The notes beneath the pieces were generated by a model. The model saw nothing but the letters and a program-made list of their open reading frames with translations. It had not been told where the DNA came from and ran no database searches. Of a stretch of 9,821 nucleotides of DNA, positions 1 through 7,828 are shown one piece after another; position 1 is the first letter of the stretch, and every line of letters begins with the position of its first letter. The position numbers and the translations under genes were made by a program. The stretch is from an uncultured Collinsella sp. (GTDB lineage: Bacteria > Actinomycetota > Coriobacteriia > Coriobacteriales > Coriobacteriaceae): NCBI GenBank assembly GCA_900556705.1, contig USPT01000033.1, forward strand, positions 1-9,821, given 5' to 3'.

Positions 1-13
1 CATAGAACTTACC

Positions 14-46
14 AAAGGCGCTCTCCCCTACGGAGGGCGCCTTTTT
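14..46 (+). terminator. Intrinsic terminator of an upstream gene outside the window
   Basis: A 13-bp stem pairs 14-26 with 32-44 around the loop CCTAC, with a single T-G wobble, and runs into the T-tract 42-46. This is a canonical rho-independent terminator on the plus strand. The gene it serves ends before position 1. The transposase element's inverted repeat starts at 48, directly after it. Confidence 0.9.
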
Positions 47-47
47 G

Positions 48-82
48 CGCTCATTCGGGACAGACTTACATGAGTGTTTTCA
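48..82 (+). repeat. Left outer inverted repeat of the transposase element
   Basis: This 35-bp stretch begins CGCTCATTCGGGACAGAC and matches the reverse complement of 1143-1177 at 33 of 35 positions. The mismatches are the ninth base (C against G) and the thirtieth (T against C). Its inner part can form a small hairpin (70-87, six pairs, TTTT loop, one A-G mismatch). Confidence 0.85.
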
Positions 83-170
83 CGCATTGGGGACAACGCA
101 TTGGGGACAGACTTACATGAGTGTTTTCACGCATTGGGGACAGACTTAGATGAGTGCTTTCCAAAGCTCA
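83..170 (+). repeat. Extra left-end copies of the GGGGACAGAC motif
   Basis: A truncated copy (CGCATTGGGGACA, 83-95) is followed by two fuller copies beginning CGCATTGGGGACAGACTTA at 97 and 130, spaced 33 bp apart. The copy at 97 repeats the 70-87 hairpin at 117-134. The last copy diverges (TTAGATGAGTGCTTTCC) but can still fold at 151-170, with TGAG pairing to CTCA and CTT to AAG across a 2-nt bulge. Copy number and hairpin shape resemble REP-type repeats mobilised by RAYT enzymes. Confidence 0.8.
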
Positions 171-218
171 CAGTGCATCGACGAACTCACGGCGCTTCGA
201 TCGCCACCAGTACGTACC

Positions 219-995
219 TCACGCCGCCTCGTTCCAGCCCGCGGTGGCCTTGGTTACGCTTGTGGCGCCGATGCCGGTGATACGGGCAATTTGCTTGACC
301 GTGAGATGCGCCCGCCTGAGCCTCAGCAGACAGGCATCGCGATCGGGGCGTGGCAGGGCCTTGAGCATCGCAGGATCTATGCTCGGAAGCACTTCGCGCG
401 CAATGGAAAGGACCTCCTCATCGGGGATCCGCCGGCGTGGAAGAACCTCCACTGACCAGATGCGCTCGGCAACTTCCTTGAGATGCTCGCAATAGCAACG
501 GGAGCCTCCGACAATATCGAGCATAGGGGCCGCATCACAGATGTCAAAGGGATCATAGCCCAGCTCATATGCCTTGTAGCTTGACCAGCGGTACGCCTCG
601 AGTGAGTCAAGCGCACCTTTCACGGGATTGAGATGGATATAGTCGAGCAGTTGCACCGCTTGCGTGTCCGACTCAACAGCGACCCGCGAATAGCGATTAT
701 CAAAGAGATGCCCCGTTCTCCCCGTTTTCCCATTGAAATACTTAGCATATGCCGTCAATGCGCACTGCATCGCCTTTGAAAGATTGTCGAACGGATCATC
801 AACCATCAAATGAAAGTGGTTGTCCATAAGGCACCAAGCCAAAACCGCCACTTCATGGCGCGCAAACCTGTCCGAGATATCCGATAGGAAACGATAGCGG
901 TCGGAGTCATCTTCAAAAATAATCTGTTTAGAGTTACCACGGTCAAAGACGTGGTAATAGCCGGTGAGCGAAACGGCGCGGGCGCATCGGGGCAT
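219..995 (-). CDS. REP-associated tyrosine transposase, Y1_Tnp (HUH) family
   Basis: A 258-residue single-strand DNA transposase/nickase of the Y1 HUH superfamily, RAYT branch. The N-terminal MPRCARAV...YYHVFDRGN is typical of the family. The metal-binding HUH motif is HFH at 60-62 inside MDNHFHLMV. The candidate nucleophile is Tyr119, opening the conserved YIHLNP block. The C-terminus (about 225-258) holds a helix-turn-helix-like segment, TVKQIARITGIGATSVTKAT. All expected catalytic residues are present and the frame is intact, so the gene may be active. I chose the ATG at 995 because AAAGGAG lies 5 nt upstream; an upstream GTG at 1028 has no good ribosome site. The family nicks at hairpins in flanking repeats, and such repeats flank this gene. 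Whether it moves itself or only spreads the repeats cannot be read from the sequence. Confidence 0.9.
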   Translation of the reverse strand: MPRCARAVSLTGYYHVFDRGNSKQIIFEDDSDRYRFLSDISDRFARHEVAVLAWCLMDNHFHLMVDDPFDNLSKAMQCALTAYAKYFNGKTGRTGHLFDNRYSRVAVESDTQAVQLLDYIHLNPVKGALDSLEAYRWSSYKAYELGYDPFDICDAAPMLDIVGGSRCYCEHLKEVAERIWSVEVLPRRRIPDEEVLSIAREVLPSIDPAMLKALPRPDRDACLLRLRRAHLTVKQIARITGIGATSVTKATAGWNEAA

Positions 996-1071
996 AATCT
1001 CTCCTTTCAAAAACTGAACAGGCAACACCTAAAAGGAGAGAAGGAACGCGAAATGCTGAGCCTGTGACCTA

Positions 1072-1120
1072 TTTATATCCAATGAGCGGCAAAAATAGGT
1101 CAAGAACGGCAAAATGGCAA
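1072..1120 (-). promoter_or_regulatory. Putative transposase promoters with overlapping inverted repeat
   Basis: On the minus strand, TTGCCA (1120-1115) and TATTTT (1097-1092) are separated by 17 nt, a reasonable sigma-70 pair. A second pair, TTGACC (1103-1098) and TATAAA (1077-1072), has a wide 20-nt spacer. A perfect 10-bp inverted repeat (TGACCTATTT at 1065-1074, AAATAGGTCA at 1093-1102) covers both -10 boxes and the second -35. It could be an operator or a DNA hairpin; both are inferences. Confidence 0.45.
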
Positions 1121-1126
1121 ATCGAT

Positions 1127-1177
1127 GTCTGTCCCCAATGAGTGAAAGCACTCATGTAAGTCTGTCCCCAATGAGCG
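1127..1177 (-). repeat. Right-end repeats and hairpin of the transposase element
   Basis: GTCTGTCCCCAATGAG occurs twice in direct orientation (1127-1142 and 1160-1175), 33 bp apart, the same period as two left-end copies. Between them lies a perfect 7-bp hairpin, ATGAGTG-AAAG-CACTCAT (1138-1155). The outer 35 bp (1143-1177) are the inverted partner of 48-82. An 11-bp fragment of the end (CCAATGAGCGG) recurs internally at 1079-1089, matching 1168-1178. Confidence 0.85.
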
Positions 1178-1203
1178 GGGCGATGCAGCAGGCAGATAGT
1201 TTT

Positions 1204-1239
1204 AGTTGAAACGATTCATTAAGTTGAAGCGTTTTAGTG
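1204..1239. promoter_or_regulatory. Candidate operator upstream of adhE
   Basis: Two structures overlap here. One is an imperfect palindrome, AAACGATTCA (1209-1218) facing TGAAGCGTTT (1225-1234) across 6 nt, with nine of ten arm positions complementary. The other is an 18-bp direct repeat of AGTTGAA(A/G)CG starting at 1204 and 1222. It lies about 45-80 bp upstream of the proposed -10. The position suits a regulator of fermentation genes, but it does not match a Rex consensus that I can recognise, so the binding protein is unknown. Confidence 0.4.
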
Positions 1240-1279
1240 TGCCTTTTAGAGGAATCTTACCGTTCGCCGAATAATTTCT

Positions 1280-1288
1280 TGCTATCAT
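1280..1288 (+). promoter_or_regulatory. Putative extended -10 promoter of adhE
   Basis: TGCTATCAT fits the extended -10 form TGnTATAAT with one mismatch. No good -35 stands 17 nt upstream, the nearest being TTACCG at 1257-1262 with a 20-nt spacer; extended -10 promoters tolerate this. Transcription would start near 1295, giving an untranslated leader of roughly 34 nt. Confidence 0.4.
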
Positions 1289-1328
1289 GCAAGGCGTAGG
1301 GTAAATCTCCGATCGCAAGGAGACACAA

Positions 1329-3977
1329 ATGGTGAAAAAGTCACCGGAAAACACTACTCCCGCAATTGTGGACAACGTAGAGGCGCTTGAGGCTAAGCTC
1401 GCTCAGATGCGAGAGGCCCAGGCGCTTTTTGCTACGTACACGCAGGAGCAGGTCGACAAGATCTTCTATGAGGCCGCCATGGCCGCCAACAAGGCTCGTA
1501 TCCCGTTGGCGAAGATGGCCATCGAGGAGACCGGCCGCGGCGTTCTTGAGGACAAGGTCATCAAGAACCACTACGCCGCAGAGTACATCTATAACGCTTA
1601 CAAGAACACCAAGACCTGTGGTGTCCTGGAGCGCGACGAGGCTTACGGCATCACCAAGATCGCCGAGCCTATCGGCATCGTGGGCGCCGTCATCCCGACG
1701 ACCAACCCCACCTCCACCGCGATCTTCAAGACGCTGATCTGCCTGAAGACCCGCAACGCCATCATCATCTCCCCGCACCCGGCTGCCGCCAAGTGCACCA
1801 TCGCCGCCGCCAAGCTCGTGCTTGACGCCGCCGTCAAGGCCGGCGCCCCCGAGGGCATCATCGGCTGGGTCGATGTCCCCTCCATCGAGCTGACCAACAT
1901 GGTCATGCGCGACGTCGACATCATCCTCGCCACCGGTGGCCCGGGCATGGTCAAGGCCGCTTACTCCTCGGGCAAGCCCGCCCTGGGCGTTGGCGCCGGT
2001 AACACCCCGGTCGTCATCGACGACACCGCCGACGTGCTGCTCGCCGTCAACTCCATCATCCACTCCAAGACCTTCGACAACGGCATGATCTGCGCTTCCG
2101 AGCAGTCCGTGACTGTCATCGACACCATCTATGACCAGGTTAAGGCCGAGTTCCAGAAGCGCGGCTGCTACTTCGTCAAGCAGGGTGCCGAGATGGAGGC
2201 CCTGCGTGCCGCCATGTTCAAGAACGGCGCTCTCGATCACCGCATCCCCGGCATGGCCGCTGCCAAGATCGCCGAGCTCGCCGGCATCGAGGTTCCCGCC
2301 AAGACTAAGATCCTGATCGCCGAGGTCACCTCCACCGACCCCGCCAAGGAGGAGTTCTCCCACGAGAAGCTCTCCCCGGTCCTGGCCATGTACCACGCCA
2401 AGGACTTCCAGGAGGCCGTCGACAAGGCCGAGCACCTGGTGCTCGCCGGTGGCCCGGGCCACACCGCCTCTCTGTACGTGCACCCCGCCCAGGCCGAGAA
2501 GATCAGCCTGTTCGAGCACGTCATGAAGGCCTGCCGTATCGTCATCAACACCCCGTCCTCGCACGGCGGCATCGGTGACCTGTACAACTTTGGCATGAAG
2601 CCGTCTCTGACCCTGGGCTGCGGCTCCTGGGGCGGCAACTCCGTCTCCGAGAACGTTGGGGTGAAGCACTTGATCAACGTTAAGACTGTGGCCGAGCGCC
2701 GTGAGAACATGCTGTGGTTCCGCGCTCCCGAGAAGGTCTACTTCAAGAAGGGTTCCACGCCCGTCGCCCTCGACGAGCTGGGCAACGTCATGGGCAAGAA
2801 GCGTGCCTTCATCGTCACCGACCAGTTCCTCTTCAAGAATGGCAACACCCGCGCCATCGAGGCCAAGCTCGACGAGATGGGCATCGCCCACGACTGCTTC
2901 TACGACGTCGAGCCCGATCCGTCGCTGCAGTGCGCACGTCGCGGCGCCAAGCAGATGGCTCTCTTTGAGCCGGACGTCATCATCGCCGTCGGCGGTGGCT
3001 CCGCTATGGACGCCGGCAAGATCATGTGGATGATGTACGAGCACCCCGAGTGCAAGTTTGAGGACATGGCCATGGACTTCATGGACATCCGCAAGCGTAT
3101 CTTCACCTTCCCCGAGATGGGCAAGAAGGCCTACTTCGTCGCCGTCCCGACCTCTTCGGGTACCGGCTCCGAGTGCACGCCGTTCGCCATCATCACCGAC
3201 AAGGAGACCGGCATCAAGTGGCCGCTCGCCGACTACGCGCTGCTCCCCAACATGGCTATCGTCGACGCCGACAACTGCATGACCGCCCCGCGCGGCCTGA
3301 CCGCTGCCTCCGGCATCGACGTCATGACCCACGCCATCGAGTCCTACGTCTCCATCATGGCTTCCGACTACACCAAGGGCCTCTCCGAGCGCGCTGCCAA
3401 GCTCGTCTTCGAGAACCTGCCCTCCAGCTTCACGAACGGCGCCAAGGACCCGCACGCCCGCGAGGAGATGCACAACGCCTCCTGCATGGCCGGTATGGCC
3501 TTCGCCAACGCCTTCCTGGGCCTCAACCACTCCATGGCCCACAAGCTCGGCGCTTTCCATCACCTGCCCCACGGCCTCGCAAACGCCGTCATCCTGACCC
3601 GCGTCATGCGCTACAACGCCGCCGAGGCTCCCGTCAAGATGGGCACCTTCTCCCAGTATCCTTACCCCAACGCGCTGCACAACTACGCCGAGATGGCCAA
3701 GTACTGCGGCATCGAGGGCAAGGACGACAAGGAGGTCTTCGAGAACTTCATCACGAAGCTCGAAGAGCTCAAGGACTTCATCGGCGTCAAGAAGACCATC
3801 GCTGACTACGGTGTTGACGAGCAGTACTTCCTCGACACCCTCGACGAAATGACCGAGCAGGCATTCAACGACCAGTGCACCGGCGCCAACCCGCGCTACC
3901 CGCTCATGAGCGAGATCAAGGAGCTCTACCTGGACGCCTACTACGGCCGCGAGCCCCAGGATTACGCCGTCTGCTAG
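1329..3977 (+). CDS. adhE: Bifunctional acetaldehyde-CoA/alcohol dehydrogenase
   Basis: AdhE (882 residues) reduces acetyl-CoA to acetaldehyde and then ethanol, oxidising two NADH, in the cytoplasm of fermenting cells; relatives form long helical spirosomes. The N-terminal CoA-acylating aldehyde dehydrogenase domain (about 15-445) has the catalytic Cys255 in NGMICASEQS. A linker precedes the C-terminal iron alcohol dehydrogenase (about 460-870), which shows GGGS at 555-558 for NAD binding and iron ligands Asp664, His668, His734 and His748, equivalent to D653, H657, H723 and H737 of E. coli AdhE. Length and spacing are normal, so both activities should be intact. The ATG is preceded by AAGGAG with 6 nt spacing. 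The gene avoids TTA, CTA and TCA codons after residue 5, a sign of strong expression bias. It probably forms its own transcription unit, perhaps reading through into the kinase downstream. Confidence 0.97.
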   Translation: MVKKSPENTTPAIVDNVEALEAKLAQMREAQALFATYTQEQVDKIFYEAAMAANKARIPLAKMAIEETGRGVLEDKVIKNHYAAEYIYNAYKNTKTCGVLERDEAYGITKIAEPIGIVGAVIPTTNPTSTAIFKTLICLKTRNAIIISPHPAAAKCTIAAAKLVLDAAVKAGAPEGIIGWVDVPSIELTNMVMRDVDIILATGGPGMVKAAYSSGKPALGVGAGNTPVVIDDTADVLLAVNSIIHSKTFDNGMICASEQSVTVIDTIYDQVKAEFQKRGCYFVKQGAEMEALRAAMFKNGALDHRIPGMAAAKIAELAGIEVPAKTKILIAEVTSTDPAKEEFSHEKLSPVLAMYHAKDFQEAVDKAEHLVLAGGPGHTASLYVHPAQAEKISLFEHVMKACRIVINTPSSHGGIGDLYNFGMKPSLTLGCGSWGGNSVSENVGVKHLINVKTVAERRENMLWFRAPEKVYFKKGSTPVALDELGNVMGKKRAFIVTDQFLFKNGNTRAIEAKLDEMGIAHDCFYDVEPDPSLQCARRGAKQMALFEPDVIIAVGGGSAMDAGKIMWMMYEHPECKFEDMAMDFMDIRKRIFTFPEMGKKAYFVAVPTSSGTGSECTPFAIITDKETGIKWPLADYALLPNMAIVDADNCMTAPRGLTAASGIDVMTHAIESYVSIMASDYTKGLSERAAKLVFENLPSSFTNGAKDPHAREEMHNASCMAGMAFANAFLGLNHSMAHKLGAFHHLPHGLANAVILTRVMRYNAAEAPVKMGTFSQYPYPNALHNYAEMAKYCGIEGKDDKEVFENFITKLEELKDFIGVKKTIADYGVDEQYFLDTLDEMTEQAFNDQCTGANPRYPLMSEIKELYLDAYYGREPQDYAVC

Positions 3978-3994
3978 TTTTAGCACGGTTTTTA

Positions 3995-4033
3995 ACGGCG
4001 GGGGTGCACGGGTGTTTCACACACCCCCGCCGT
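3995..4033 (+). terminator. Strong stem-loop after adhE, no T-run
   Basis: A perfect 12-bp GC-rich stem pairs ACGGCGGGGGTG (3995-4006) with CACCCCCGCCGT (4022-4033) around a 15-nt loop. The bases after it (CGCTTCTATCG) lack the uridine tract of an intrinsic terminator. It may terminate partly, protect the adhE mRNA 3' end, or reduce expression of the next gene, whose ribosome site begins about 20 nt further on. Confidence 0.55.
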
Positions 4034-4065
4034 CGCTTCTATCGCATCGTTGAAAGGATGCAACC

Positions 4066-4830
4066 ATGCTGCTACCCGATTCCAAGACCGAGCTCGTCCG
4101 CCGTGGCAACAAGGTCGTTTACGACCTGGGCGACAAGATTGTCAAGGTCTTTAACGAGACCAAGCCTGTCTCCGACGTGTTCAACGAGGCTTTGAATCTT
4201 GCCCGCATCAATGAGTGCGGCATCCGCAGCCCCAAGGCGCTCGAGGTTTCCCAGCTCGAGAACGCCAACGGCTGGGCGCTCGTGACCGAGAAGGTTCCGG
4301 GCACCACCCTTGCCGAGAAGATGACTGCCGAGCCCCAGCGCTTTGGTGAGTACCTCGAGATGTTCGTCGACCTCCAGATCGAGATCCACGGCTACACCTC
4401 CCCGCTGCTCAACCGTCAGCGCGACAAGTTCGCCCGCATGATCGACAGCCTTGATCAGCTCAATGCCACCACGCGCTACAACCTTCAGGAGCGTCTGGAC
4501 GGCATGACCAAGGAGTTCAAGGTCTGCCACGGCGACTTCAACCCCTCCAACGTCATCGTCGGCGACGACGGCCAGCTCTATGTGTGCGACTGGGCACACG
4601 CCACCCAGGGCTCCCCTGCTGCCGACGTTGCCACCACCTACCTGCTCTTTGCCCTCAACAGCAAGGACCAGGCCGAGGTCTACCTGGAGCTCTACTGCGA
4701 CCGTGCCGACATGCCCATGCAGGTCGTGCGTCAGTGGACGAGCATCGTCGCCGCTTCCGAGCTCGCTCGTAAGCGCAACGTGAACGATGAGTTCCTGAAG
4801 AACTGGATCGACGTCGTCGATTATCAGTAA
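4066..4830 (+). CDS. APH/choline-kinase-fold phosphotransferase, substrate unknown
   Basis: A 254-residue cytoplasmic protein with the small-molecule kinase fold of the aminoglycoside phosphotransferase superfamily. The N-lobe has IVKVF with candidate ATP-binding Lys27, Glu41 as possible salt-bridge partner, and a hinge near 73-78 (VTEKVP). The catalytic loop is CHGDFNPSN with Asp157 and Asn162, and the metal-binding Asp175 lies in CDWAHATQGSPAADVATT. The pattern HGDF...N then DW.ATQG.P.ADVA recalls the uncharacterised TIGR02172-type kinases, as far as I remember them. All catalytic positions are present. The ATG follows AAAGGA with 7 nt spacing. It sits 88 nt after adhE, separated by a stem-loop, and ends before a clear terminator. 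Nothing points to antibiotic resistance: codon use matches its neighbours and no mobile element touches it. A sugar, choline-like or other metabolite kinase is more likely. Confidence 0.85.
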   Translation: MLLPDSKTELVRRGNKVVYDLGDKIVKVFNETKPVSDVFNEALNLARINECGIRSPKALEVSQLENANGWALVTEKVPGTTLAEKMTAEPQRFGEYLEMFVDLQIEIHGYTSPLLNRQRDKFARMIDSLDQLNATTRYNLQERLDGMTKEFKVCHGDFNPSNVIVGDDGQLYVCDWAHATQGSPAADVATTYLLFALNSKDQAEVYLELYCDRADMPMQVVRQWTSIVAASELARKRNVNDEFLKNWIDVVDYQ

Positions 4831-4863
4831 TATCTGAGCGATTTATTTCGCATCGGAGGCACA

Positions 4864-4932
4864 ATGGAAAACCCCACAGCTCGCATGGGCTGTGGGGTTT
4901 TCCTTTTAGATATCGAGGATGCTACAAGATAA
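4864..4932 (+). other. 22-codon reading frame over the terminator, doubtful
   Basis: An ATG preceded by GGAGG at good spacing (5 nt) opens a 22-residue frame beginning MENPTARMGCGVF and ending at TAA 4930-4932. It runs straight through the terminator hairpin 4866-4903. The good ribosome site is the only argument for translation; I recognise no family, and the downstream genes face the opposite way, so a leader-peptide role is not obvious. Chance is the more likely explanation. Confidence 0.15.
4866..4907 (+). terminator. Intrinsic terminator after the kinase gene
   Basis: A perfect 15-bp stem pairs 4866-4880 with 4889-4903 around an 8-nt loop (TCGCATGG), followed by TTTT (4904-4907). It ends plus-strand transcription of the kinase, and of any adhE read-through, before the oppositely oriented proS operon. 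Confidence 0.93.
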
Positions 4933-4978
4933 TAGGACGGCCCCGCATCTCCCCGATTGGAGAAATGCGGGGCCGTCC
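4931..4978 (-). terminator. Intrinsic terminator of the dxr-rseP-ispG-proS operon
   Basis: A 14-bp perfect stem (4935-4948 with 4965-4978) continues inward with four more pairs (CTCC with GGAG) after an AA bulge. On the minus strand the hairpin is followed by TATTATCTT, a broken T-run. It begins about 30 nt after the proS stop. Together with 4866-4907 it forms a face-to-face terminator pair insulating the convergent units. Confidence 0.85.
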
Positions 4979-5008
4979 CACATATCGAACTACAAGCGAA
5001 ATCGTCGA

Positions 5009-6730
<1,722 letters not shown>

Positions 6731-7813
6731 TTATTTCTCCTCAATAAGCTTGTCGACCTCTGCCATAAGCGCGTCGACAATTTGGTCCTCAGCTACTTTA
6801 CCAATGATCTGGCCATGCGAAAAGAGCAAGGCCTGACCACGTCCGCAAGCAACGCCCAGGTCGGCATCAGAAGCCTCGCCGGGGCCATTAACGGCACATC
6901 CCATAACGGCAATCGAAAGCGGCGCGGTATAGTTCTTAAGCCGCTCGGTTACTTCCTCGGCAATGGGAATAAGGTTAACCTGGCAGCGGGCGCACGTGGG
7001 GCACGAGACAATCTCGGGGCCACGGCGACGCAGGCCCAACGACTGCAGAATACCCCAGGCAACCGGCGGCTCCTCAACCGGATCGGCTGTGAGCGACACA
7101 CGCATGGTGTCGCCAATGCCTTCGGAAAGCAAGATACCCAAGCCTACAGAGCTCTTGATGGTGCCCTGGAGCTTGGTCCCCGCCTCCGTCACGCCCAGGT
7201 GAAGCGGAACGTGGGGAATCTCACGCGACAGGGCTCGATAGGTATCGAGCGTCGTTTGCACGCTATGGGCCTTGGCCGAAAGCACAATGTTCGTAAAGCC
7301 GCGGTCCTCAAAGTGCTTGACGAAGCGCTCGCTCGACATCACGAGCTTTTCGGGCTGCGTGAGGTCGTCGCGCTCGGCGATATCCTGCTCAAGCGAACCA
7401 GCGTTGACACCGATGCGAATTGCGCAGCCCGCAGCACCCGCGGCATCGATGACAGCATCGACCTTGGCCCAATCGCCGATATTACCGGGATTGATGCGGA
7501 GCTTGGCGGCACCGGCCTCCACAGCGCCAATGGCCAGCTTGTGGTTAAAGTGGATATCGGCAACGATTGGCACCGGAGACTCGACACAGATGGTGCGGAA
7601 ACCCTCAAGCGCGGCCTCGGTGGGCACGCTCACACGCACGATATCGCAGCCAGCCTGCGCCAACGCGCACACTTGCGCAAGCGTTGCCTGGGCATCAGCG
7701 GTATCGGTGCAGGTCATGGATTGGACCACCACCGGCGCGCCGCCACCGATCTGCACACCGCCCACATGCACGGGGCGCGTCAACTCGCGAGGCAAAGGAT
7801 GGGATAAAGACAA
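6731..7813 (-). CDS. ispG: 4-hydroxy-3-methylbut-2-enyl diphosphate synthase (TTG start)
   Basis: IspG (360 residues) is the iron-sulfur enzyme that converts methylerythritol cyclodiphosphate to HMBPP, the penultimate MEP-pathway step. The N-terminal TIM-barrel half contains VQSMTCTDT and the block RINPGNIG. The C-terminal half binds a 4Fe-4S cluster through Cys271 and Cys274 (SCPTC) and Cys306 (MGCAVNGPGE), with Glu313 as the fourth ligand. These are one residue off E. coli C270, C273, C305 and E312, which supports the chosen start. That start is TTG at 7813-7811, with AGGGGAG 8 nt upstream. A longer frame to 7900 would overlap rseP and add a Cys-rich tail unlike the family. The gene starts 13 nt after the rseP stop and abuts proS with no gap. 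Frame, length and ligands are intact. Confidence 0.95.
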   Translation of the reverse strand: MSLSHPLPRELTRPVHVGGVQIGGGAPVVVQSMTCTDTADAQATLAQVCALAQAGCDIVRVSVPTEAALEGFRTICVESPVPIVADIHFNHKLAIGAVEAGAAKLRINPGNIGDWAKVDAVIDAAGAAGCAIRIGVNAGSLEQDIAERDDLTQPEKLVMSSERFVKHFEDRGFTNIVLSAKAHSVQTTLDTYRALSREIPHVPLHLGVTEAGTKLQGTIKSSVGLGILLSEGIGDTMRVSLTADPVEEPPVAWGILQSLGLRRRGPEIVSCPTCARCQVNLIPIAEEVTERLKNYTAPLSIAVMGCAVNGPGEASDADLGVACGRGQALLFSHGQIIGKVAEDQIVDALMAEVDKLIEEK

Positions 7814-7821
7814 TCCAAACA

Positions 7822-7828
7822 CTCCCCT
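7822..7828 (-). promoter_or_regulatory. Ribosome binding site that fixes the ispG TTG start
   Basis: On the minus strand AGGGGAG overlaps the rseP stop codon (TAG, 7829-7827) and stands 8 nt before the TTG. The GTG at 7822-7820 overlaps this site and so cannot be the start. Confidence 0.7.

Larger units (their letters stand above)
48..1177 (-). mobile_element. REP-associated tyrosine transposase (RAYT/Y1) element
   Basis: The unit is defined by an inverted repeat of 35 bp with two mismatches at its outer edges (48-82 and 1143-1177), enclosing one Y1-type transposase gene on the minus strand. Additional copies of the motif CATTGGGGACAGAC lie inside both ends. No flanking target duplication is visible, which fits HUH single-strand transposition as known for IS200/IS605 and RAYT enzymes. 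The left edge sits one base beyond the T-run of a terminator, a harmless landing place. The interior uses more A and T and less strict codon bias than adhE or proS, suggesting acquisition. The exact ends are inferred from the repeats only. Confidence 0.75.

Noticed and set aside
50..170. Possible CRISPR array from regularly spaced repeats
   Set aside because: Spacing is irregular (47, 33 bp), the units are nearly contiguous without unique spacers, and the inverted partner at 1127-1177 ties them to the transposase element.
74..455. Small plus-strand frames across the left repeats and the transposase 3' end
   Set aside because: Their sequence comes from the repeat array and the antisense of the transposase gene, with no ribosome site or recognisable protein.
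1178..1328. Riboswitch or leader RNA upstream of adhE
   Set aside because: The gap is only 151 nt, with a promoter-like element close to the start codon and no conserved riboswitch core that I recognise.
1341..3986. An 881-codon open frame antisense to adhE
   Set aside because: It is in exact codon register with adhE, so stops would need TTA, CTA or TCA sense codons, which this gene avoids. Its product is a low-complexity mix of Gly, Val, Asp, Leu and His with no recognisable domain.
4066..4830. Aminoglycoside resistance gene
   Set aside because: Only the general kinase fold is shared. Codon use matches its neighbours, there is no mobile context, and the sequence resembles uncharacterised housekeeping kinases more than resistance enzymes.
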